In this document: positions 48,738-60,631 of the stretch, piece after piece
Layout: the number at the start of each line of letters is the position of its first letter
Position numbering within the stretch: position 1 is the stretch's first letter
Assembly: GCF_949628265.1 (NCBI RefSeq)
Contig: NC_088788.1
Span: forward strand, 31,978,335-32,042,334
DNA from: Cloeon dipterum
Taxonomy: Eukaryota; Arthropoda; Insecta; Ephemeroptera; Baetidae
Reading direction: 5' to 3'
DNA length: 64,000 nt
The notes under the pieces: model-generated
What the model was told of the DNA's origin: nothing
Databases searched by the model: none
The model's input: only the letters and a program-made list of their open reading frames with translations
Position numbers and translations under genes: made by a program

Positions 48738-51700
48738 ATGACGTCCCCGGAGCAAGAGTCTTTGGCTCAGGTGATCCAGCAATGGAACAGCAACCGCCTC
48801 GACCTGTTCGCCCTTTCTCAACCTAATGAGGTACGTAACACGCCCTGTTTCTCCACCACATTCCTCGACTTCTTGTATCAACTTGCCGCTCACTCTGTTT
48901 GCAGAATTTAGAGTTCCACGGCGTGATGCGGTTCTACTTCCAGGATGCCGGCCAGAAGGTGGCCACCAAGTGCATACGCGTGTCCTCCACGGCCACCACA
49001 CAGGCCGTCATAGAAACGCTCATCGAAAAATTCCGTCCTGACATGAGAATGCTTGAGGTTGGTTGCAAATTAAGCTCAAAATCGACTTGCACCCTAGTTT
49101 TAACAAATTTTAGGTACTTATTCCCATAGAAATCAGTAATAACTGAAACGCTGCTATTTTCGCATTCGTTTTCCTTGTTCATTAAATTGCTCAAAATATT
49201 TCAAATTCCCATTTTATCACCAATTTTTTCAATGTTTGGCTGTTAAATATTATTTCTTTAACGCACAGTAAGGGTAACTTTCGTTTCAAAGGGTTTCGAG
49301 CTTTGGCAAGTGTAATTCTATCTGGTGAAGACTTACAAAATCTGCTAGTCATACTATGATTGGCTGGGTGATTCATAAATCCCGCTTCTCTAGACGTGAG
49401 CTCATTCTCTAAATTGCAACTCAATTGAGATAGTTATGTGTGTGACTGAAAATGTGCTTTGACATAATCCTTGACTTAAATAATAAAATTGTTGGTCACA
49501 TGGTTCCATAATGTCATGGTAAAATAATTTTAAGAGCTTAAAATGTGAAATAATTGCATGAGTGTTTTATGGGCTAACAATGAGGAAAAATAACTAGAAC
49601 TATCTAATGGTGGGCATCAAAAGTGAAAAATTCGCTTTTTTATAAAGAGAACATTCGTGTGTAATTTAAACCAGTAACACAAAAAAAATAAATATTAAAA
49701 GATAAAACAACATAATAGCATAAATAGGCAAATAGTGAAGCTAGAAAAAAATTGCAGAATCAATAAATAACACGATTAATCTCTTGACGCACGGAATCGC
49801 TTAAAACAAACACTTTAATCTCCTAACCCACAAAAGGTACTGGTAAAACACAGAAAAGAGGCAACTGCACTAATACTACACTGGAAAATCTTAACTTGAC
49901 TATTTGCGTGGTCGTTACAGGTACCTGAATTTGCCCTCTACGAAATCCATGAAAACGGTGTTGAAAAGCGCCTGGATGCTGAACAACGGCCACTCATGGT
50001 GCAGCTAAATTGGCATAAAGATGACCTCGAAGGTCGCTTTCTCCTTCGCAGACGCAACGAAGTTTCTGTTCAGCCAAGTTTTGAGGAAAGTTCCTTCAAG
50101 AGAAAACCGTCTGGGAAGAAAAGCAAGAAGCGTGACCAGGTCCAACAAAACAAGGACCAGAATGCCAACGTTGCTGAAAAATTGTACACCGAATTGCCTG
50201 AAACGAGCTTCACCCGGTCAATATCAAATCCAGAAGCGGTAATGCGGAGACGGCGGCAGCAGAAACTGGAGCGAAAACTGCAGCAATTCCGTAGCAAAGA
50301 TGGTGGACCTGACACTGGAGGCACACTGAAAATTTATGGAGAGTCCCTTTGCAAGGACGTGCCTTATAAGACTTTGCTTTTGTCTGTCAATGACAATGCT
50401 CAGATTGTTGTGAAGCAGATGCTTGAAAAATATGGCCTAATTCACGAGGATCCTAATAACTATTGCCTAACTCAGGTGAGTGATACTCTTTCCTGTTATG
50501 CAATCAATTTAACCAATCCGTTGTGTTAAGTACTAAAATTTTGTAGTTTGAAAAAAGCAGGCGAAGATAGAAACCTGTCCAGATTTTTTTAATCTGTTCT
50601 AAAAATTATTTGTATTTTGCTTCAGGTGTTTAAGAAGAATGAAGATGTAAAAGAAAACAACAACCACCCTCCGAACAATATGGAATATATTTTGGAAGAT
50701 GATGACTGCCCTCTGGCGATTTTAATGAACTGCCCTCCAAGTAAAGGTGAGGTTTATTCAATCATTTTAAACTAAAGTTCCTTACGTCAACGATTTACAA
50801 CATAAAAATTGTTCTCTATTATTACTCTTTAGTTGACAAGTTGTTAAATCATTGCATTGATTTAGACCTTATTAAATTTATCTCGAAAATACAAATTCAG
50901 CAGCTAGATACAGAACACTGGGAATAACATGACCACCCCAGACATTAGAATCCAGTAATTGAACAGTATCTATAGTTTACTAAATTATTAGTTCATAGAG
51001 AGTGTGCGGGAAGTAGCAACCAGTATGGCATCGCAATATGAATATATCTCTTTTTAGAGTTTGGTAACTACCAGTTTATGCAAACTCCTGAAGCCAAAAA
51101 CCAAATTGTTGTTTATTCTCATCCAAATCGCAAATTGTCATACATTTAAATTAAGACGAGCAAAAGGCTGCAAAGCTAGCGGTAAACTTAAAAGTTATTT
51201 CAACGCGCGCCTATTGAAAATCTCGAAACTCATTATTTTTCAAAACCGTCAGTGGCTGTTACCTTCCACGAACTTGACTGGTCCTTAATGCCAGCAAGCA
51301 TCAAATATCTTTGGTTTGCTGCTATTCTAGTTCATGAAAGCCGCAGCAACTATCAACCAAGGTAAAGTTTCTGAGCCCATCCCTTTCTTAACGACAGGAA
51401 ACCATTAGCATTAACAATTCATGCGATGCGCTTTTCAGAAAGGGCGAACTATTTCCAGAATAATGAACTAGTAATGCCAATATGCCGAATCAGTAGGCTG
51501 TAAATAATTGCTATCAGCTAGATAAAAAAGTGAGCATGGCGTGCCTTCGCTTCCCTCTTTCTCTTACGGCCATTTGTTCTAATCCATCCCAAACTCGAAG
51601 GCTTGTAAAAATCGGTGCCGGTGAAAATGCGCAATTCGCATTCAGCTCGCGTCGTGTGCGAGCGGCTCAGAATAATCCGCCTAATGGTTTACGACGCCCT

Positions 51701-54700
51701 CGGGGGGGCGCCGATTGATCAGGCGGGATGCACCCTCTGGCCGGCCGCCCACTCGCCACCCTCCCAGCCACCCAACACCCAACGCATGAATTAATCAGAG
51801 ATAATGGAGTCGTAATGGGACGGCGAATAATGCAAGAAGACAAGCTCGGCGGTGCGCGCATCGCGGCAGCGGGGCGCATGCCCGCCAATGACCTGGCGTT
51901 GGCTCAGCCGGCCAGGCAGCCAGTTCAATATCAACATGCTTGACTGGGGGATCAGGCGTAGGCATCCCGGCCCGCCACTGGGCCCGCTCAAGACGTACCT
52001 AACTAATTTTGCCCGTTGGATGTGTGTGTTGCAGGTTCGATCATGTTCCACATCCGACGACGGCCGGCCGACATGCAGACGCGGAAGCGCAAGAAGAAAC
52101 TGCAGCAGACGGCCAGCAGCCACGCAAAAGAACAGCAGCCGGACGAATCGGCGCCCTTCCTGCTGGAGCTCAGACACGGTGGGTGTTTTTTGACATTTTG
52201 ATCCCTTAAAGCGAACTGGGACGCAGTGCGACGGTTGTTATTTTGGAGAGCGTCTTCAGACGTGACACAAACCAACATTTCCAGGTCAAGTGGAGGAGTG
52301 ACATGTTGCACGTCACTCGGAAAAATATCGATTTTGCCTCAAATTTTCATGAAGAGTCCCTGAATTTTTTATGGCATTTCCCCGAGCCGCTGAAGTGGGT
52401 TGTTATCTTGCTTTTTTCGAGCCTCGTTACGCGAACGACCCTCGAGTGTTTCGCTTTAATTGGCTTTTCCATTTTTCATTGTTCTCCCCCGGTTTGATGT
52501 GGCTTGCGGCTGCTAGGCGTGCATTTTGTAGTTCTATGCTGGCCGCAGAGTGCAAATTGGACAAAGGTTTTCTTTTGAAATGTCAAGTACATGCTGCTGA
52601 AGTGTGCCGTGCAGATAAACGGCCTTTTGGCATTTGTTTTGTTCCTTTCAGCTCGCACTTGCCACAACACTCCTGGTTAGTTGATGAATGCTCTCTACTC
52701 GAGGAAGATTTTCTCGTTTCCCACTTGCAAATTGCAACATAGCAGCAAACACGCGAGAAGCGTTCGTTTTGTTTGGGTTTTATCTTCTTTTAGCTCGCAA
52801 AATTCCTAACTAGCGTGTTTTCTTGATATTATATCAATCTACTCGCGCTGAGGAAGGATGGCCATAAATCATCTGGCAAGATGGTATCAGAAAATTCAGA
52901 TCGATTAGCATATTCGTGCCATTAAGATGATATCTACAGACTGCCAAGTTAAAGATTTGACTTCAGTCGTTTTGTCTTATATGCGTGATAATATTCTCTT
53001 AGCGTAACATAATATATCAATGAAGATCAAGGTCAATGAATTCAACCAAAATATCTCTCAACACGTTACTAAAGAAATTTTTATTTTTGAGAAGTAACTT
53101 AAATAACCTATTTACAAGATTTCTGCATGTTTACCTCCTATTGTGTTCCCCTTGCTTCACGCTCATTGGAACGGCGCATTTCGTCATATATGATAATAAA
53201 AAGTCTGATGTTATCCAGCCCTCGCTTATATTGATGTGTTTGAAAGGCTCTCCTGAGACTTGCGACACTTGCTTACCATTCCCCTTCTTCCACACTTTAT
53301 CTGTATCATGCGATTCTCGGACCAAGGGAAAGAAAAAAAGTAACTTTTTTAGGTGATCATGTCAGTTAGCTTATATTGAATGAAATCCTTTAAAAACTTA
53401 TCACCTTGAAAAACAATTGATTTGTAGGTTTTTGTTCTTAGCTAACATTTAATAGAGGAATGATTTTTAACTTCTTTTCCGCTGAGAAATTTGCCAGCAA
53501 TGCCAACCGTAGGAACGAGTTTTCTATTGTCTGCGACAAAAACAGCTTCGATAAAAGTATAATTAAGAGGCTTACTGGGGAACGTCTGGTCTCGTTATAG
53601 AGCGACCCAATTTTTATCTGCCCTGTACACTTCAATCAAGCCTCTTGCCGTTCAGGTAGATGGAAAACACTCCATCAAGCAGGGAAAAGTGTTATTTTCC
53701 GTCGCAGTCTGCTTTTTACGAGCGCTCGCTGCCAATTGCTTTTGGCTCTTTCAACGAGCCGAGCACTCAGGCAAATCGATCGCAGGAAGAAATGGGTTCA
53801 TTCCGTCTTGATTTCATAGATTCATTATCGCAACACTCAGTTCATGCCGCTGAAATGGAGCCTTGTACCGAATACCTGATATGCGCCGCCCCTATCAGCT
53901 TTCCTGCGCTTTATGTCTGCTTTTACGGGCGAATTTAACTCGTAAAAAGCACCTGACTGACTGCCTGCCTGACTGACTTTTCACTTTGTGCGACGCGCGC
54001 GAGCAAACACTGGCAGCCAACGAGTCGACTCCCCGGGGGTTGACGACGATGATTCTCACGCCGCCCGAACTTCCTTTTTGCGCCCTTATCTCTGCTCTGT
54101 TTGTCTTTCCACCCAGCCAGCCAGCCTCAAATAACGTCGCCGAAGAAAAGCATTGCACACACGGCGAAAAAAACCGTCAAGGCTTTCGCGGCGCGCTTTA
54201 TGAAAGACGCGGTCGGTGCCTTCAAGCAGCTCGCGAAACTTTATGCGGTTATTGAATTTGCCTGCGCTGCCGCAAGAAGTGCGTAGTCGAGAAGTTGTTA
54301 AAAGTTAATTGTGCCCCGGCTTCTTTGTCTTGGTGAAACTTCGAGCGCAGAGAAAATAAGCGAGAGCAGCTCTTTTTGTGGCCTTCGTGCAAACATCTAC
54401 TACCCACTTCTGGCCTATAACATATACACAGTCGGTGCGAACAGAACTCTGCGAATTTGCTGCATGCTTGTTAAAAATTCAAAAGTGACATACTCTCTTG
54501 GGGATCAAACGACTGTTAGCAGCCAAACACCTATCAGACATGCAGACATTATAAATGGGCAAAGCGTGTTTTGCACAACCCGCAAAGTCATTAAAAATGC
54601 AGCTAAATGGCAAGCTCGTTTATAATATCAAAAGCCTGGTACTACTTTTAATTTAAAATTTATCCCATAAAATCCTAAAAGCAACATCCAGACATGCCTG

Positions 54701-57700
54701 TAAGCGAGACGTAAGCTTGTTTTTTTCTCTTCCGCCCAAATAACTTTATATAAAAGCATGTTACACTATAGCCTTTCAAAAAAATTAATTCGATAAAATT
54801 CCAAAATGGCTCGTGATTGAGTAAAAATAATATTTTTCTTGAGTCAATATTTCAACCAAGCTAACGCTTTACTTTGTATTTCAGTTTCAGATAGCGCATT
54901 TAACCAGCGTCACACTCTGATGTACGAAGTGACTGAGGCCGGTTCGGAGCAGGGTTTGGGTTTGCAAGTGTTTGGGGCGGACGTGCAACCCCGGCACTGC
55001 GTGTTCGCCTCCAGCGGTGGCCTGGTCACAGTTACCCCGTGCAGCCGAGAGGCAGAAACATATGTAAACGAGCAACGAATTTGGGAAACAACGATTCTCC
55101 AGCACGGCTGCACCGTCCGCATCGGACGGCACCACTTATTCCGCTATGTCGACCCAACGGCCGCTCCATTGCGCCGCGATTCTCCAGACAAAACGTTTGA
55201 GACAACTTTTGACGTGGCTGGGCATGTGGAGACCACAGAGGCGGCAACTACTAAAGGTGACGCCATCCTCCCGGCAGTCCTGGAGTTCAGGGAGGAAGTT
55301 AAAGACACGCTTTTGGAGGCGCTCATTGGCTCACTTGACACATCATCAGTGCACTTCAAGTTGGCACCAACTTATGCCCTTTACTTGGTCACCAGGTATG
55401 TAAGAAAGAAGAAAATTGAAACATAGCGGTGTTAGTAAATTAAACTGCCTTTAAAATCCTCCAATTTATCACGGTTTAAATAAAAATTTTTGCTTTTGGA
55501 TTTTGGCTAATAATATGATGCGTTAAATATAATGATATTTTGCATTGGATAGTGATTATTTTTGTGCCTCTCGCATTAAAAATTCATGCGTTCACTTAAA
55601 GTTTTACAGGAAACCAGTATTCACTATCTTAAATCACAAATAATGATCTGTTTCAATTCAGATATCGGGCCTCTACGCACTACCGTCCAGATTTAACACC
55701 TACTGAGAGAGCTCAGAGACTAAGCATACTTTTGGAGCAAGTTGCTATGTTAATTCAACAAGTCGTGACAGATAGACCAAGTGAGGCTGAATCTCTCACC
55801 TTCTGGATGGCCAATGCCAGCGAGCTGCTGCACTTTTTAAAAGCTGACCGACACATTTCCGCTTTCACACTTGACGCCCAAGACATTTTGGCAGAGACAG
55901 TTCACGGCGCATTTAGCAACATGGTGGCCATTGTTGAGACCGAACTAGGAGCGAGCATGCCTTCTTTCTGGCTTGACAGCGATGACAACGAAAATGCCGC
56001 CGCAGCTGTAAGTATTGCCAAATCTCTGCTAAAAATAATCGATTATTTAAATTAATAATGGATTTATCCAGATTATTGTCACACTTATGAGTGCGATGGC
56101 TCTGATGCGCCGCTGCAGGGTAAACGCCGCTCTTACCATTCAGCTGTTCTCTCAGCTCTTCCACGTGCTGAACATGTGGATTTTCAACACTTTGGTTTGC
56201 GGCCCAGACAACCGCTTCTGCTGCCGCAGGTGGGGCAATCGAATCCAGCACCGCCTGCGCCATGTTGAGCTGTGGGCCGAGAAGCAGGGCCTGGAGTTGG
56301 CCGCCGACTGCCACCTTTCGAGGGTGCTGCAAGCCGCCTACCTGCTGCAGGCGCCCAAATACACAGCCGATCAGCTCGCCACCCTTAGCTCCACCTGCTT
56401 TAAACTCAACTCGCTGCAACTGGCGGCTCTGCTGAAGCGCTACTGGCGCGCCCAGAATGAACCAGAGGTGCCCCAAGAGTTGGTTGAAAACGTCGTGCGA
56501 GTTGCTGAGAGCGTCGCCGATGAGCTTATTAGGGCTGATGGGCGAGAGGTGCGCCTGGAGGAGCAGCCAGAACTGCAGCTGCCGTTCCTTCTGCCAGAGG
56601 ACGGCTACAGCTGCGACATCGTGAAGGGCATGCCAGTCGGCTTGATTGATCTCCTGAGCGCCCTGCAACAGGCCAACCTGTGTCGTTTCACGATTCAGCC
56701 CCCATCGCAGGGAGTCTGGACCGTTTACATGGAGAAGCAACCTGGCAGGCACTGCCCACAACCAGAAAGAGCTGTAGTTCAGCTCAACAAGGCAGCCAGC
56801 GGACTTGGACTGAGCATAGTTGCTGCTAAAGGAGCAGGTCTGGACAGGCTGGGCATATATGTGAAAACGGTGGTCCCAGGAGGGGCAGCTGACGCTGATG
56901 GCCGCCTCAAGGCTGGAGACCAACTGCTGAAAGTTGACGGACACTCCCTGGTCGGCATAACCCAGGAGAGGTATGTGTTGTAAACAAACCTGATAAAATA
57001 ACTGCGATATTATGATCTGGTGCCTTGGTGAGCCAACACCAGTGATAAGCCCAGCTTGTTTTTCCATAAAAAAAATTCACTGAATAGGGATTCATTATTC
57101 CATAGGAAACATATTTTTTTAATCTAAGATCTGTAGATCTTTTTCGTGACAAATACCAATATAGCTGTTAGCTCTCATCAGGATGCATAATTTTATGCTA
57201 ATGAGGTTTTTTCAATTCAGGGCGGCTGAGTTTTTGGTTAAAACTGGTCCAGTTGTTACCTTAGAAATTGCCAAGCAAGGTGCTATTTGCCATGGATTGG
57301 CCACACTCTTAAGTCAACCTTCACCGGACTTGGGCAGAAGTAAGTAGTAGCATGTCCATTGCGATATTTCTTTATAAATAAAATGTGCGCTAGGCCCAAG
57401 TCAGCAATCCGAGTCCAATGAACCGAGGCGTCCACCAATGCAGAGCTCGAAGTCAGTTCCATCTTTAAACAGTAAGAGAGTATTTTAAATCTTAGCATAA
57501 AATACATATCTTGATTTGCGCAGGTGATAAGCCTGGACCGCCAGTGGCCACTCAAAAAGCAATACCGACATCAGTGAGTTTCTCCCATGATGCTATAGCG
57601 ACAAACCATCGATCTAAGTAAGATAATTAATTCTTTTGTCCAGGATTATTTCCATTCAGTATTTTTTCACATCAATATTGAATGAGGCATATCCCATAAT

Positions 57701-59876
57701 TATTAAGAACATCTATTATAGTATTTAAATCTGCATTCAATTGATAATCTTATTTCCTGATTACGTGCTAATTCAATCTTAAATAGTTCTAGCAACAGTA
57801 TTTTGGATAGTCTGAGACAAAATTGGCAGCGGGAGGATCCTCGCGCGCCAGAGATGCCGTATCGATCAGAACCACCCTACCGGCCAGAGATGCAGCAGCG
57901 ACCAGAAATGTCGCGGCCGCCGCATGAAATGTCAAGATCTCAAGAAATGATGCGGCAACACGAAATGTCGAGGTCGCAGGAGATGATGCGGCATCACGAC
58001 ATGGGACGGCCGTCTGACCTGATGAGATCCCAGGACATGTCAAAATCGTCTGACATGATCAGAGCGCAAGAGATGTACCGGTCTGCCGACCTGATGAGGG
58101 CTCACGAAATGGCCCGCTCAGCTGAAGTGTCCCGTCTGACAGACATGTCAAGGTCGCAGGAGATGCCGCGTCCGATGGACCTGATCAGGTCTCAGGAGAA
58201 CATGCGCCTCGCTGAACTGAGCCGCTCACAGGAAATGTCTAGAGCCATGGAGCGGTCGCATGAGATGTCTCGGTCGCTTGACAGACCGCAAGAACCGCAG
58301 AGGCCACCCTTGGAGCGATCCCAGGAGATGAATAGGTCAATGGAAAGGTCCCATGAGATTAACAGGTCGATGGAACGGCCACAAGAGATGAACAGGCCGA
58401 TGGAACGGCCACAAGAGATGAACAGGCCGATGGAACGGCCCCAAGAGATGAACAGGCCGATGGAACGGCCCCAAGAAATGAACAGGCCGATGGACAGGTC
58501 CCATGAGATGAACAGGCTGATGGACAGGTCCCACGAGATGAACAGGTCGATGGACAGGTCATACGAGAATTCCAGACCGGTGGAGAGGCCCCAGGACGTG
58601 CCGCGGATGCCTGAGATGATGCGTCCAGGCGACATCATGCGAGCTCAGTCTGAGATAATCAGAGGCCCTGACCATCCTACCGGTCCGCCTCCTGCCGAGT
58701 CCATGCCCAGGTCTGTCACGTTTGTTGATGAGCCAAAGAGCCGCAGACACGATGAAGTGCCGCGACGCGCCGTGTCCTTTTCCATGGACCAGCCAGAGCC
58801 GCCAAGGAAGGAATCGCCCTCTACGCCCACATTGCCGCCGCCTCTTCCGTCCTCGTCGCCCCCGAGGGAGGTGGCAATTCCTCCGCCCCCGGAGAGGAAC
58901 TCATCCTACGCTGTGATGGCACAGCAAGGCCACTTGCCAGCTGACTACAAAGAGGAGTCTCCTCACAGGTCCTCCTACTACGACACGGACTCAAGTGATT
59001 TGTACCAGAACGAAGATCCAAGTGTAAGGAGACATTCTTTGATTAAAATTAAACTCCCCTGGATTTATTTGTGAATATTTTATTTAGAGTTTCATCAATG
59101 AGGCTGAAATGCTTTTGATGCATCCATCTAGCGCCGACATTTCTGCAGCAGGCAACACGCCAGGCGTCATTGGTGCACAGGAAGTTTACAAGTATGTCTA
59201 TTCTTTATACTTTCCACCACTTTTGACAGTTCTGTCTTTAAATGTTGTTAGAAAAATGAATTTGTAATGAAAATGTTCACTGGATTAAAGTTAAATTATG
59301 GATGTTATGTTTATTGATGGTTTTGGGCTCAATAATCTGTAGCCAGTTTTACTGGTTTTCATATTCCTACGTGGATTTTAACATTACTATGAAGAAAATC
59401 TTTATAACTATGCCAAATGTTTATGAATCTCGCTCTCTGCTCATTCTTTAAAAGAACAGATTTCCAAACTGACTTTGAGTTGTTTCTAGCACCATCTGAA
59501 ACAAGACTATTTGAATGAAGCACAAACAATTTCAACTGTTGGTTTTTAATGCATTGATGTCATCTATATCGTTTTAGTTGATTAGCGCCAACTCAATCAG
59601 ATAAAATTTCCAACCCTATAGCATTAATGCTTTATTGTCCTAAATCTTCAGGTTCATTCATTTACAACTTTCTCTTTTTGCAGTGATCCGCGCATCCAGC
59701 GTCTGGCAGCGCAGCAACAGCAGAAGCAGATGGCTAGTCGGCCCGTCCCGGAAAAGTTGTCGTTTAAGGAGAAAATGAAGATGTTCGCCATGGAGAGTGG
59801 CGAGTACGCGCCGTTCAAAAACAGGGTTAGCAACTCCCGGGCTCAGCGAGACATCGAAGGCCCCCAGGTGCCGTGA
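48738..59876 (+). CDS. cno: Canoe/Afadin junctional scaffold, complete
   Basis: Links Rap/Ras signalling, cell-adhesion receptors and actin at adherens junctions. Exons: 48738-48830, 48905-49057, 49921-50475, 50626-50746, 52035-52178, 54885-55395, 55662-56007, 56072-56970, 57221-57339, 57394-57471, 57524-57617, 57787-59023, 59088-59191 and 59684-59876. They give 1548 residues, all GT-AG and in phase. Domains: Ras-associating 1 (about 32-130; LEFHGVMRFYFQD, KCIRVSSTATTQ), the PETSFTRSISNPE linker, Ras-associating 2 (190-320), FHA (375-450), dilute/DIL (560-860; RRCRVNAALTIQLFSQLFH, LPFLLPEDGYSCD) and PDZ (870-960; GLGLSIVAAKGAG). These follow the human order closely. Exon 12 adds a Met/Arg/Ser/Gln/Glu repeat linker, then the conserved PPPPERNSSY block; the tail keeps KLSFKEKMKMF. 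It is shorter than human (about 1820) and fly (about 2050) proteins, so alternative exons may be missing. Exons 6 and 12 have tandem acceptors 6 nt apart. Confidence 0.96.
49058..49920 (+). other. Canoe intron 2
   Basis: AT-rich 863-bp intron inside the first Ras-associating domain. Nothing else was recognised. Confidence 0.6.
50747..52034 (+). other. Canoe intron 4 with a GC-rich island
   Basis: The first 800 bp are AT-rich. About 51580-51990 is GC- and CpG-rich with several overlapping open frames and no splice-supported exon. It could be an intronic regulatory element or an alternative promoter. Confidence 0.5.
52179..54884 (+). other. Canoe intron 5, 2.7 kb
   Basis: Mixed composition, with a CpG-rich stretch around 53980-54300. 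No exon, RNA gene or repeat is supported. It ends in tandem acceptors at 54884 and 54890. Confidence 0.5.
58313..58612 (+). repeat. 30-bp coding tandem repeat in canoe exon 12
   Basis: Ten in-frame 10-residue units, about nine of them clear, with consensus ERPQEMNRPM (variants ERSHEINRSM, DRSHEMNRLM). Units 3 and 4 (58373-58432) are identical in DNA and units 5 and 6 differ by single bases, so the array expanded recently. A looser RSQEM/RSHEM pattern extends upstream to about 57900. Confidence 0.95.
59192..59683 (+). other. Canoe intron 13
   Basis: AT-rich 492-bp intron; nothing recognised. Confidence 0.6.
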
Positions 59877-59993
59877 CATTCCAATTAGTTTGATAGACAG
59901 TTTGAATCTATTTTGATAAAACTATTATACATTATGTAACCAACGATGAAGTATTCCATGGTGATCGAGCATATCAAAAGTTTGAGACTTTTA

Positions 59994-60014
59994 AGAGAGA
60001 GAGAGAGAGAGAGA
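59994..60014. repeat. (GA)n microsatellite in the canoe 3' UTR
   Basis: About ten GA units, 118 bp beyond the canoe stop and before its poly(A) signal, so probably transcribed in the mRNA. Confidence 0.9.
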
Positions 60015-60136
60015 ATGGAGATATTTTGTAAAGTACGTATAGTATTGGGCAGGTATTGGGAGCAACTTATGTCGAGAATTTGGAACCAGGCAACACCAAT
60101 CACTCGGTTGAGATATATATCTACATATACTTAACA

Positions 60137-60146
60137 AATAAATAAA
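60137..60146 (+). terminator. Canoe polyadenylation signals
   Basis: Two overlapping AATAAA hexamers about 260 bp beyond the canoe stop codon. Confidence 0.75.
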
Positions 60147-60184
60147 CAATCTGCAGTTTATTTAGCAATAATACTCGATGGCCT

Positions 60185-60190
60185 TTTATT
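60185..60190 (-). terminator. Candidate cadherin polyadenylation signal
   Basis: Minus-strand AATAAA about 440 bp beyond the cadherin stop, facing and within 50 bp of the canoe signals. The transcripts probably converge or overlap here. Confidence 0.6.
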
Positions 60191-60631
60191 CGATGATTAA
60201 TACATTTTTTACACAGTTGTTACATAATTGCATTTCACGATTCAATGCATACATTCAGTTCATTTCTCGATAATGTTCCTTAAGTAAAATATAAACACAT
60301 TTTGATGCTCACGATTGGCACTGGCAGATGGACAACAACAGGCACTTTTCACAATTTTAAAACAATTCTAAAAAGAAGGTGCTCGGAAAGCATAAGTTTG
60401 CGTTGCATTTTAGAGATCAAAATAATTTAGTTGTGCGATAGAACAAAATCAATTTTGATCAGTTTAAACCCTAAGGATATTTTTAAAAGCAGTTTTCTAA
60501 CGTCCCCAAGTGCCTGTCGTCTGAGATAACAACGTCACACACGCATTCAGCTTGCGGTATCAAACTAAAACTGCAGCAGTCGTCCACATCTACTCTTGTT
60601 AGGTAAAACGTAATAATTGAGCGTCAGTCTT

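Noticed and set aside
55913..57067. 384-codon minus-strand open frame opposite canoe
   Set aside because: It is the antisense shadow of the long GC-rich DIL/PDZ exon; the plus strand matches Afadin residue by residue.
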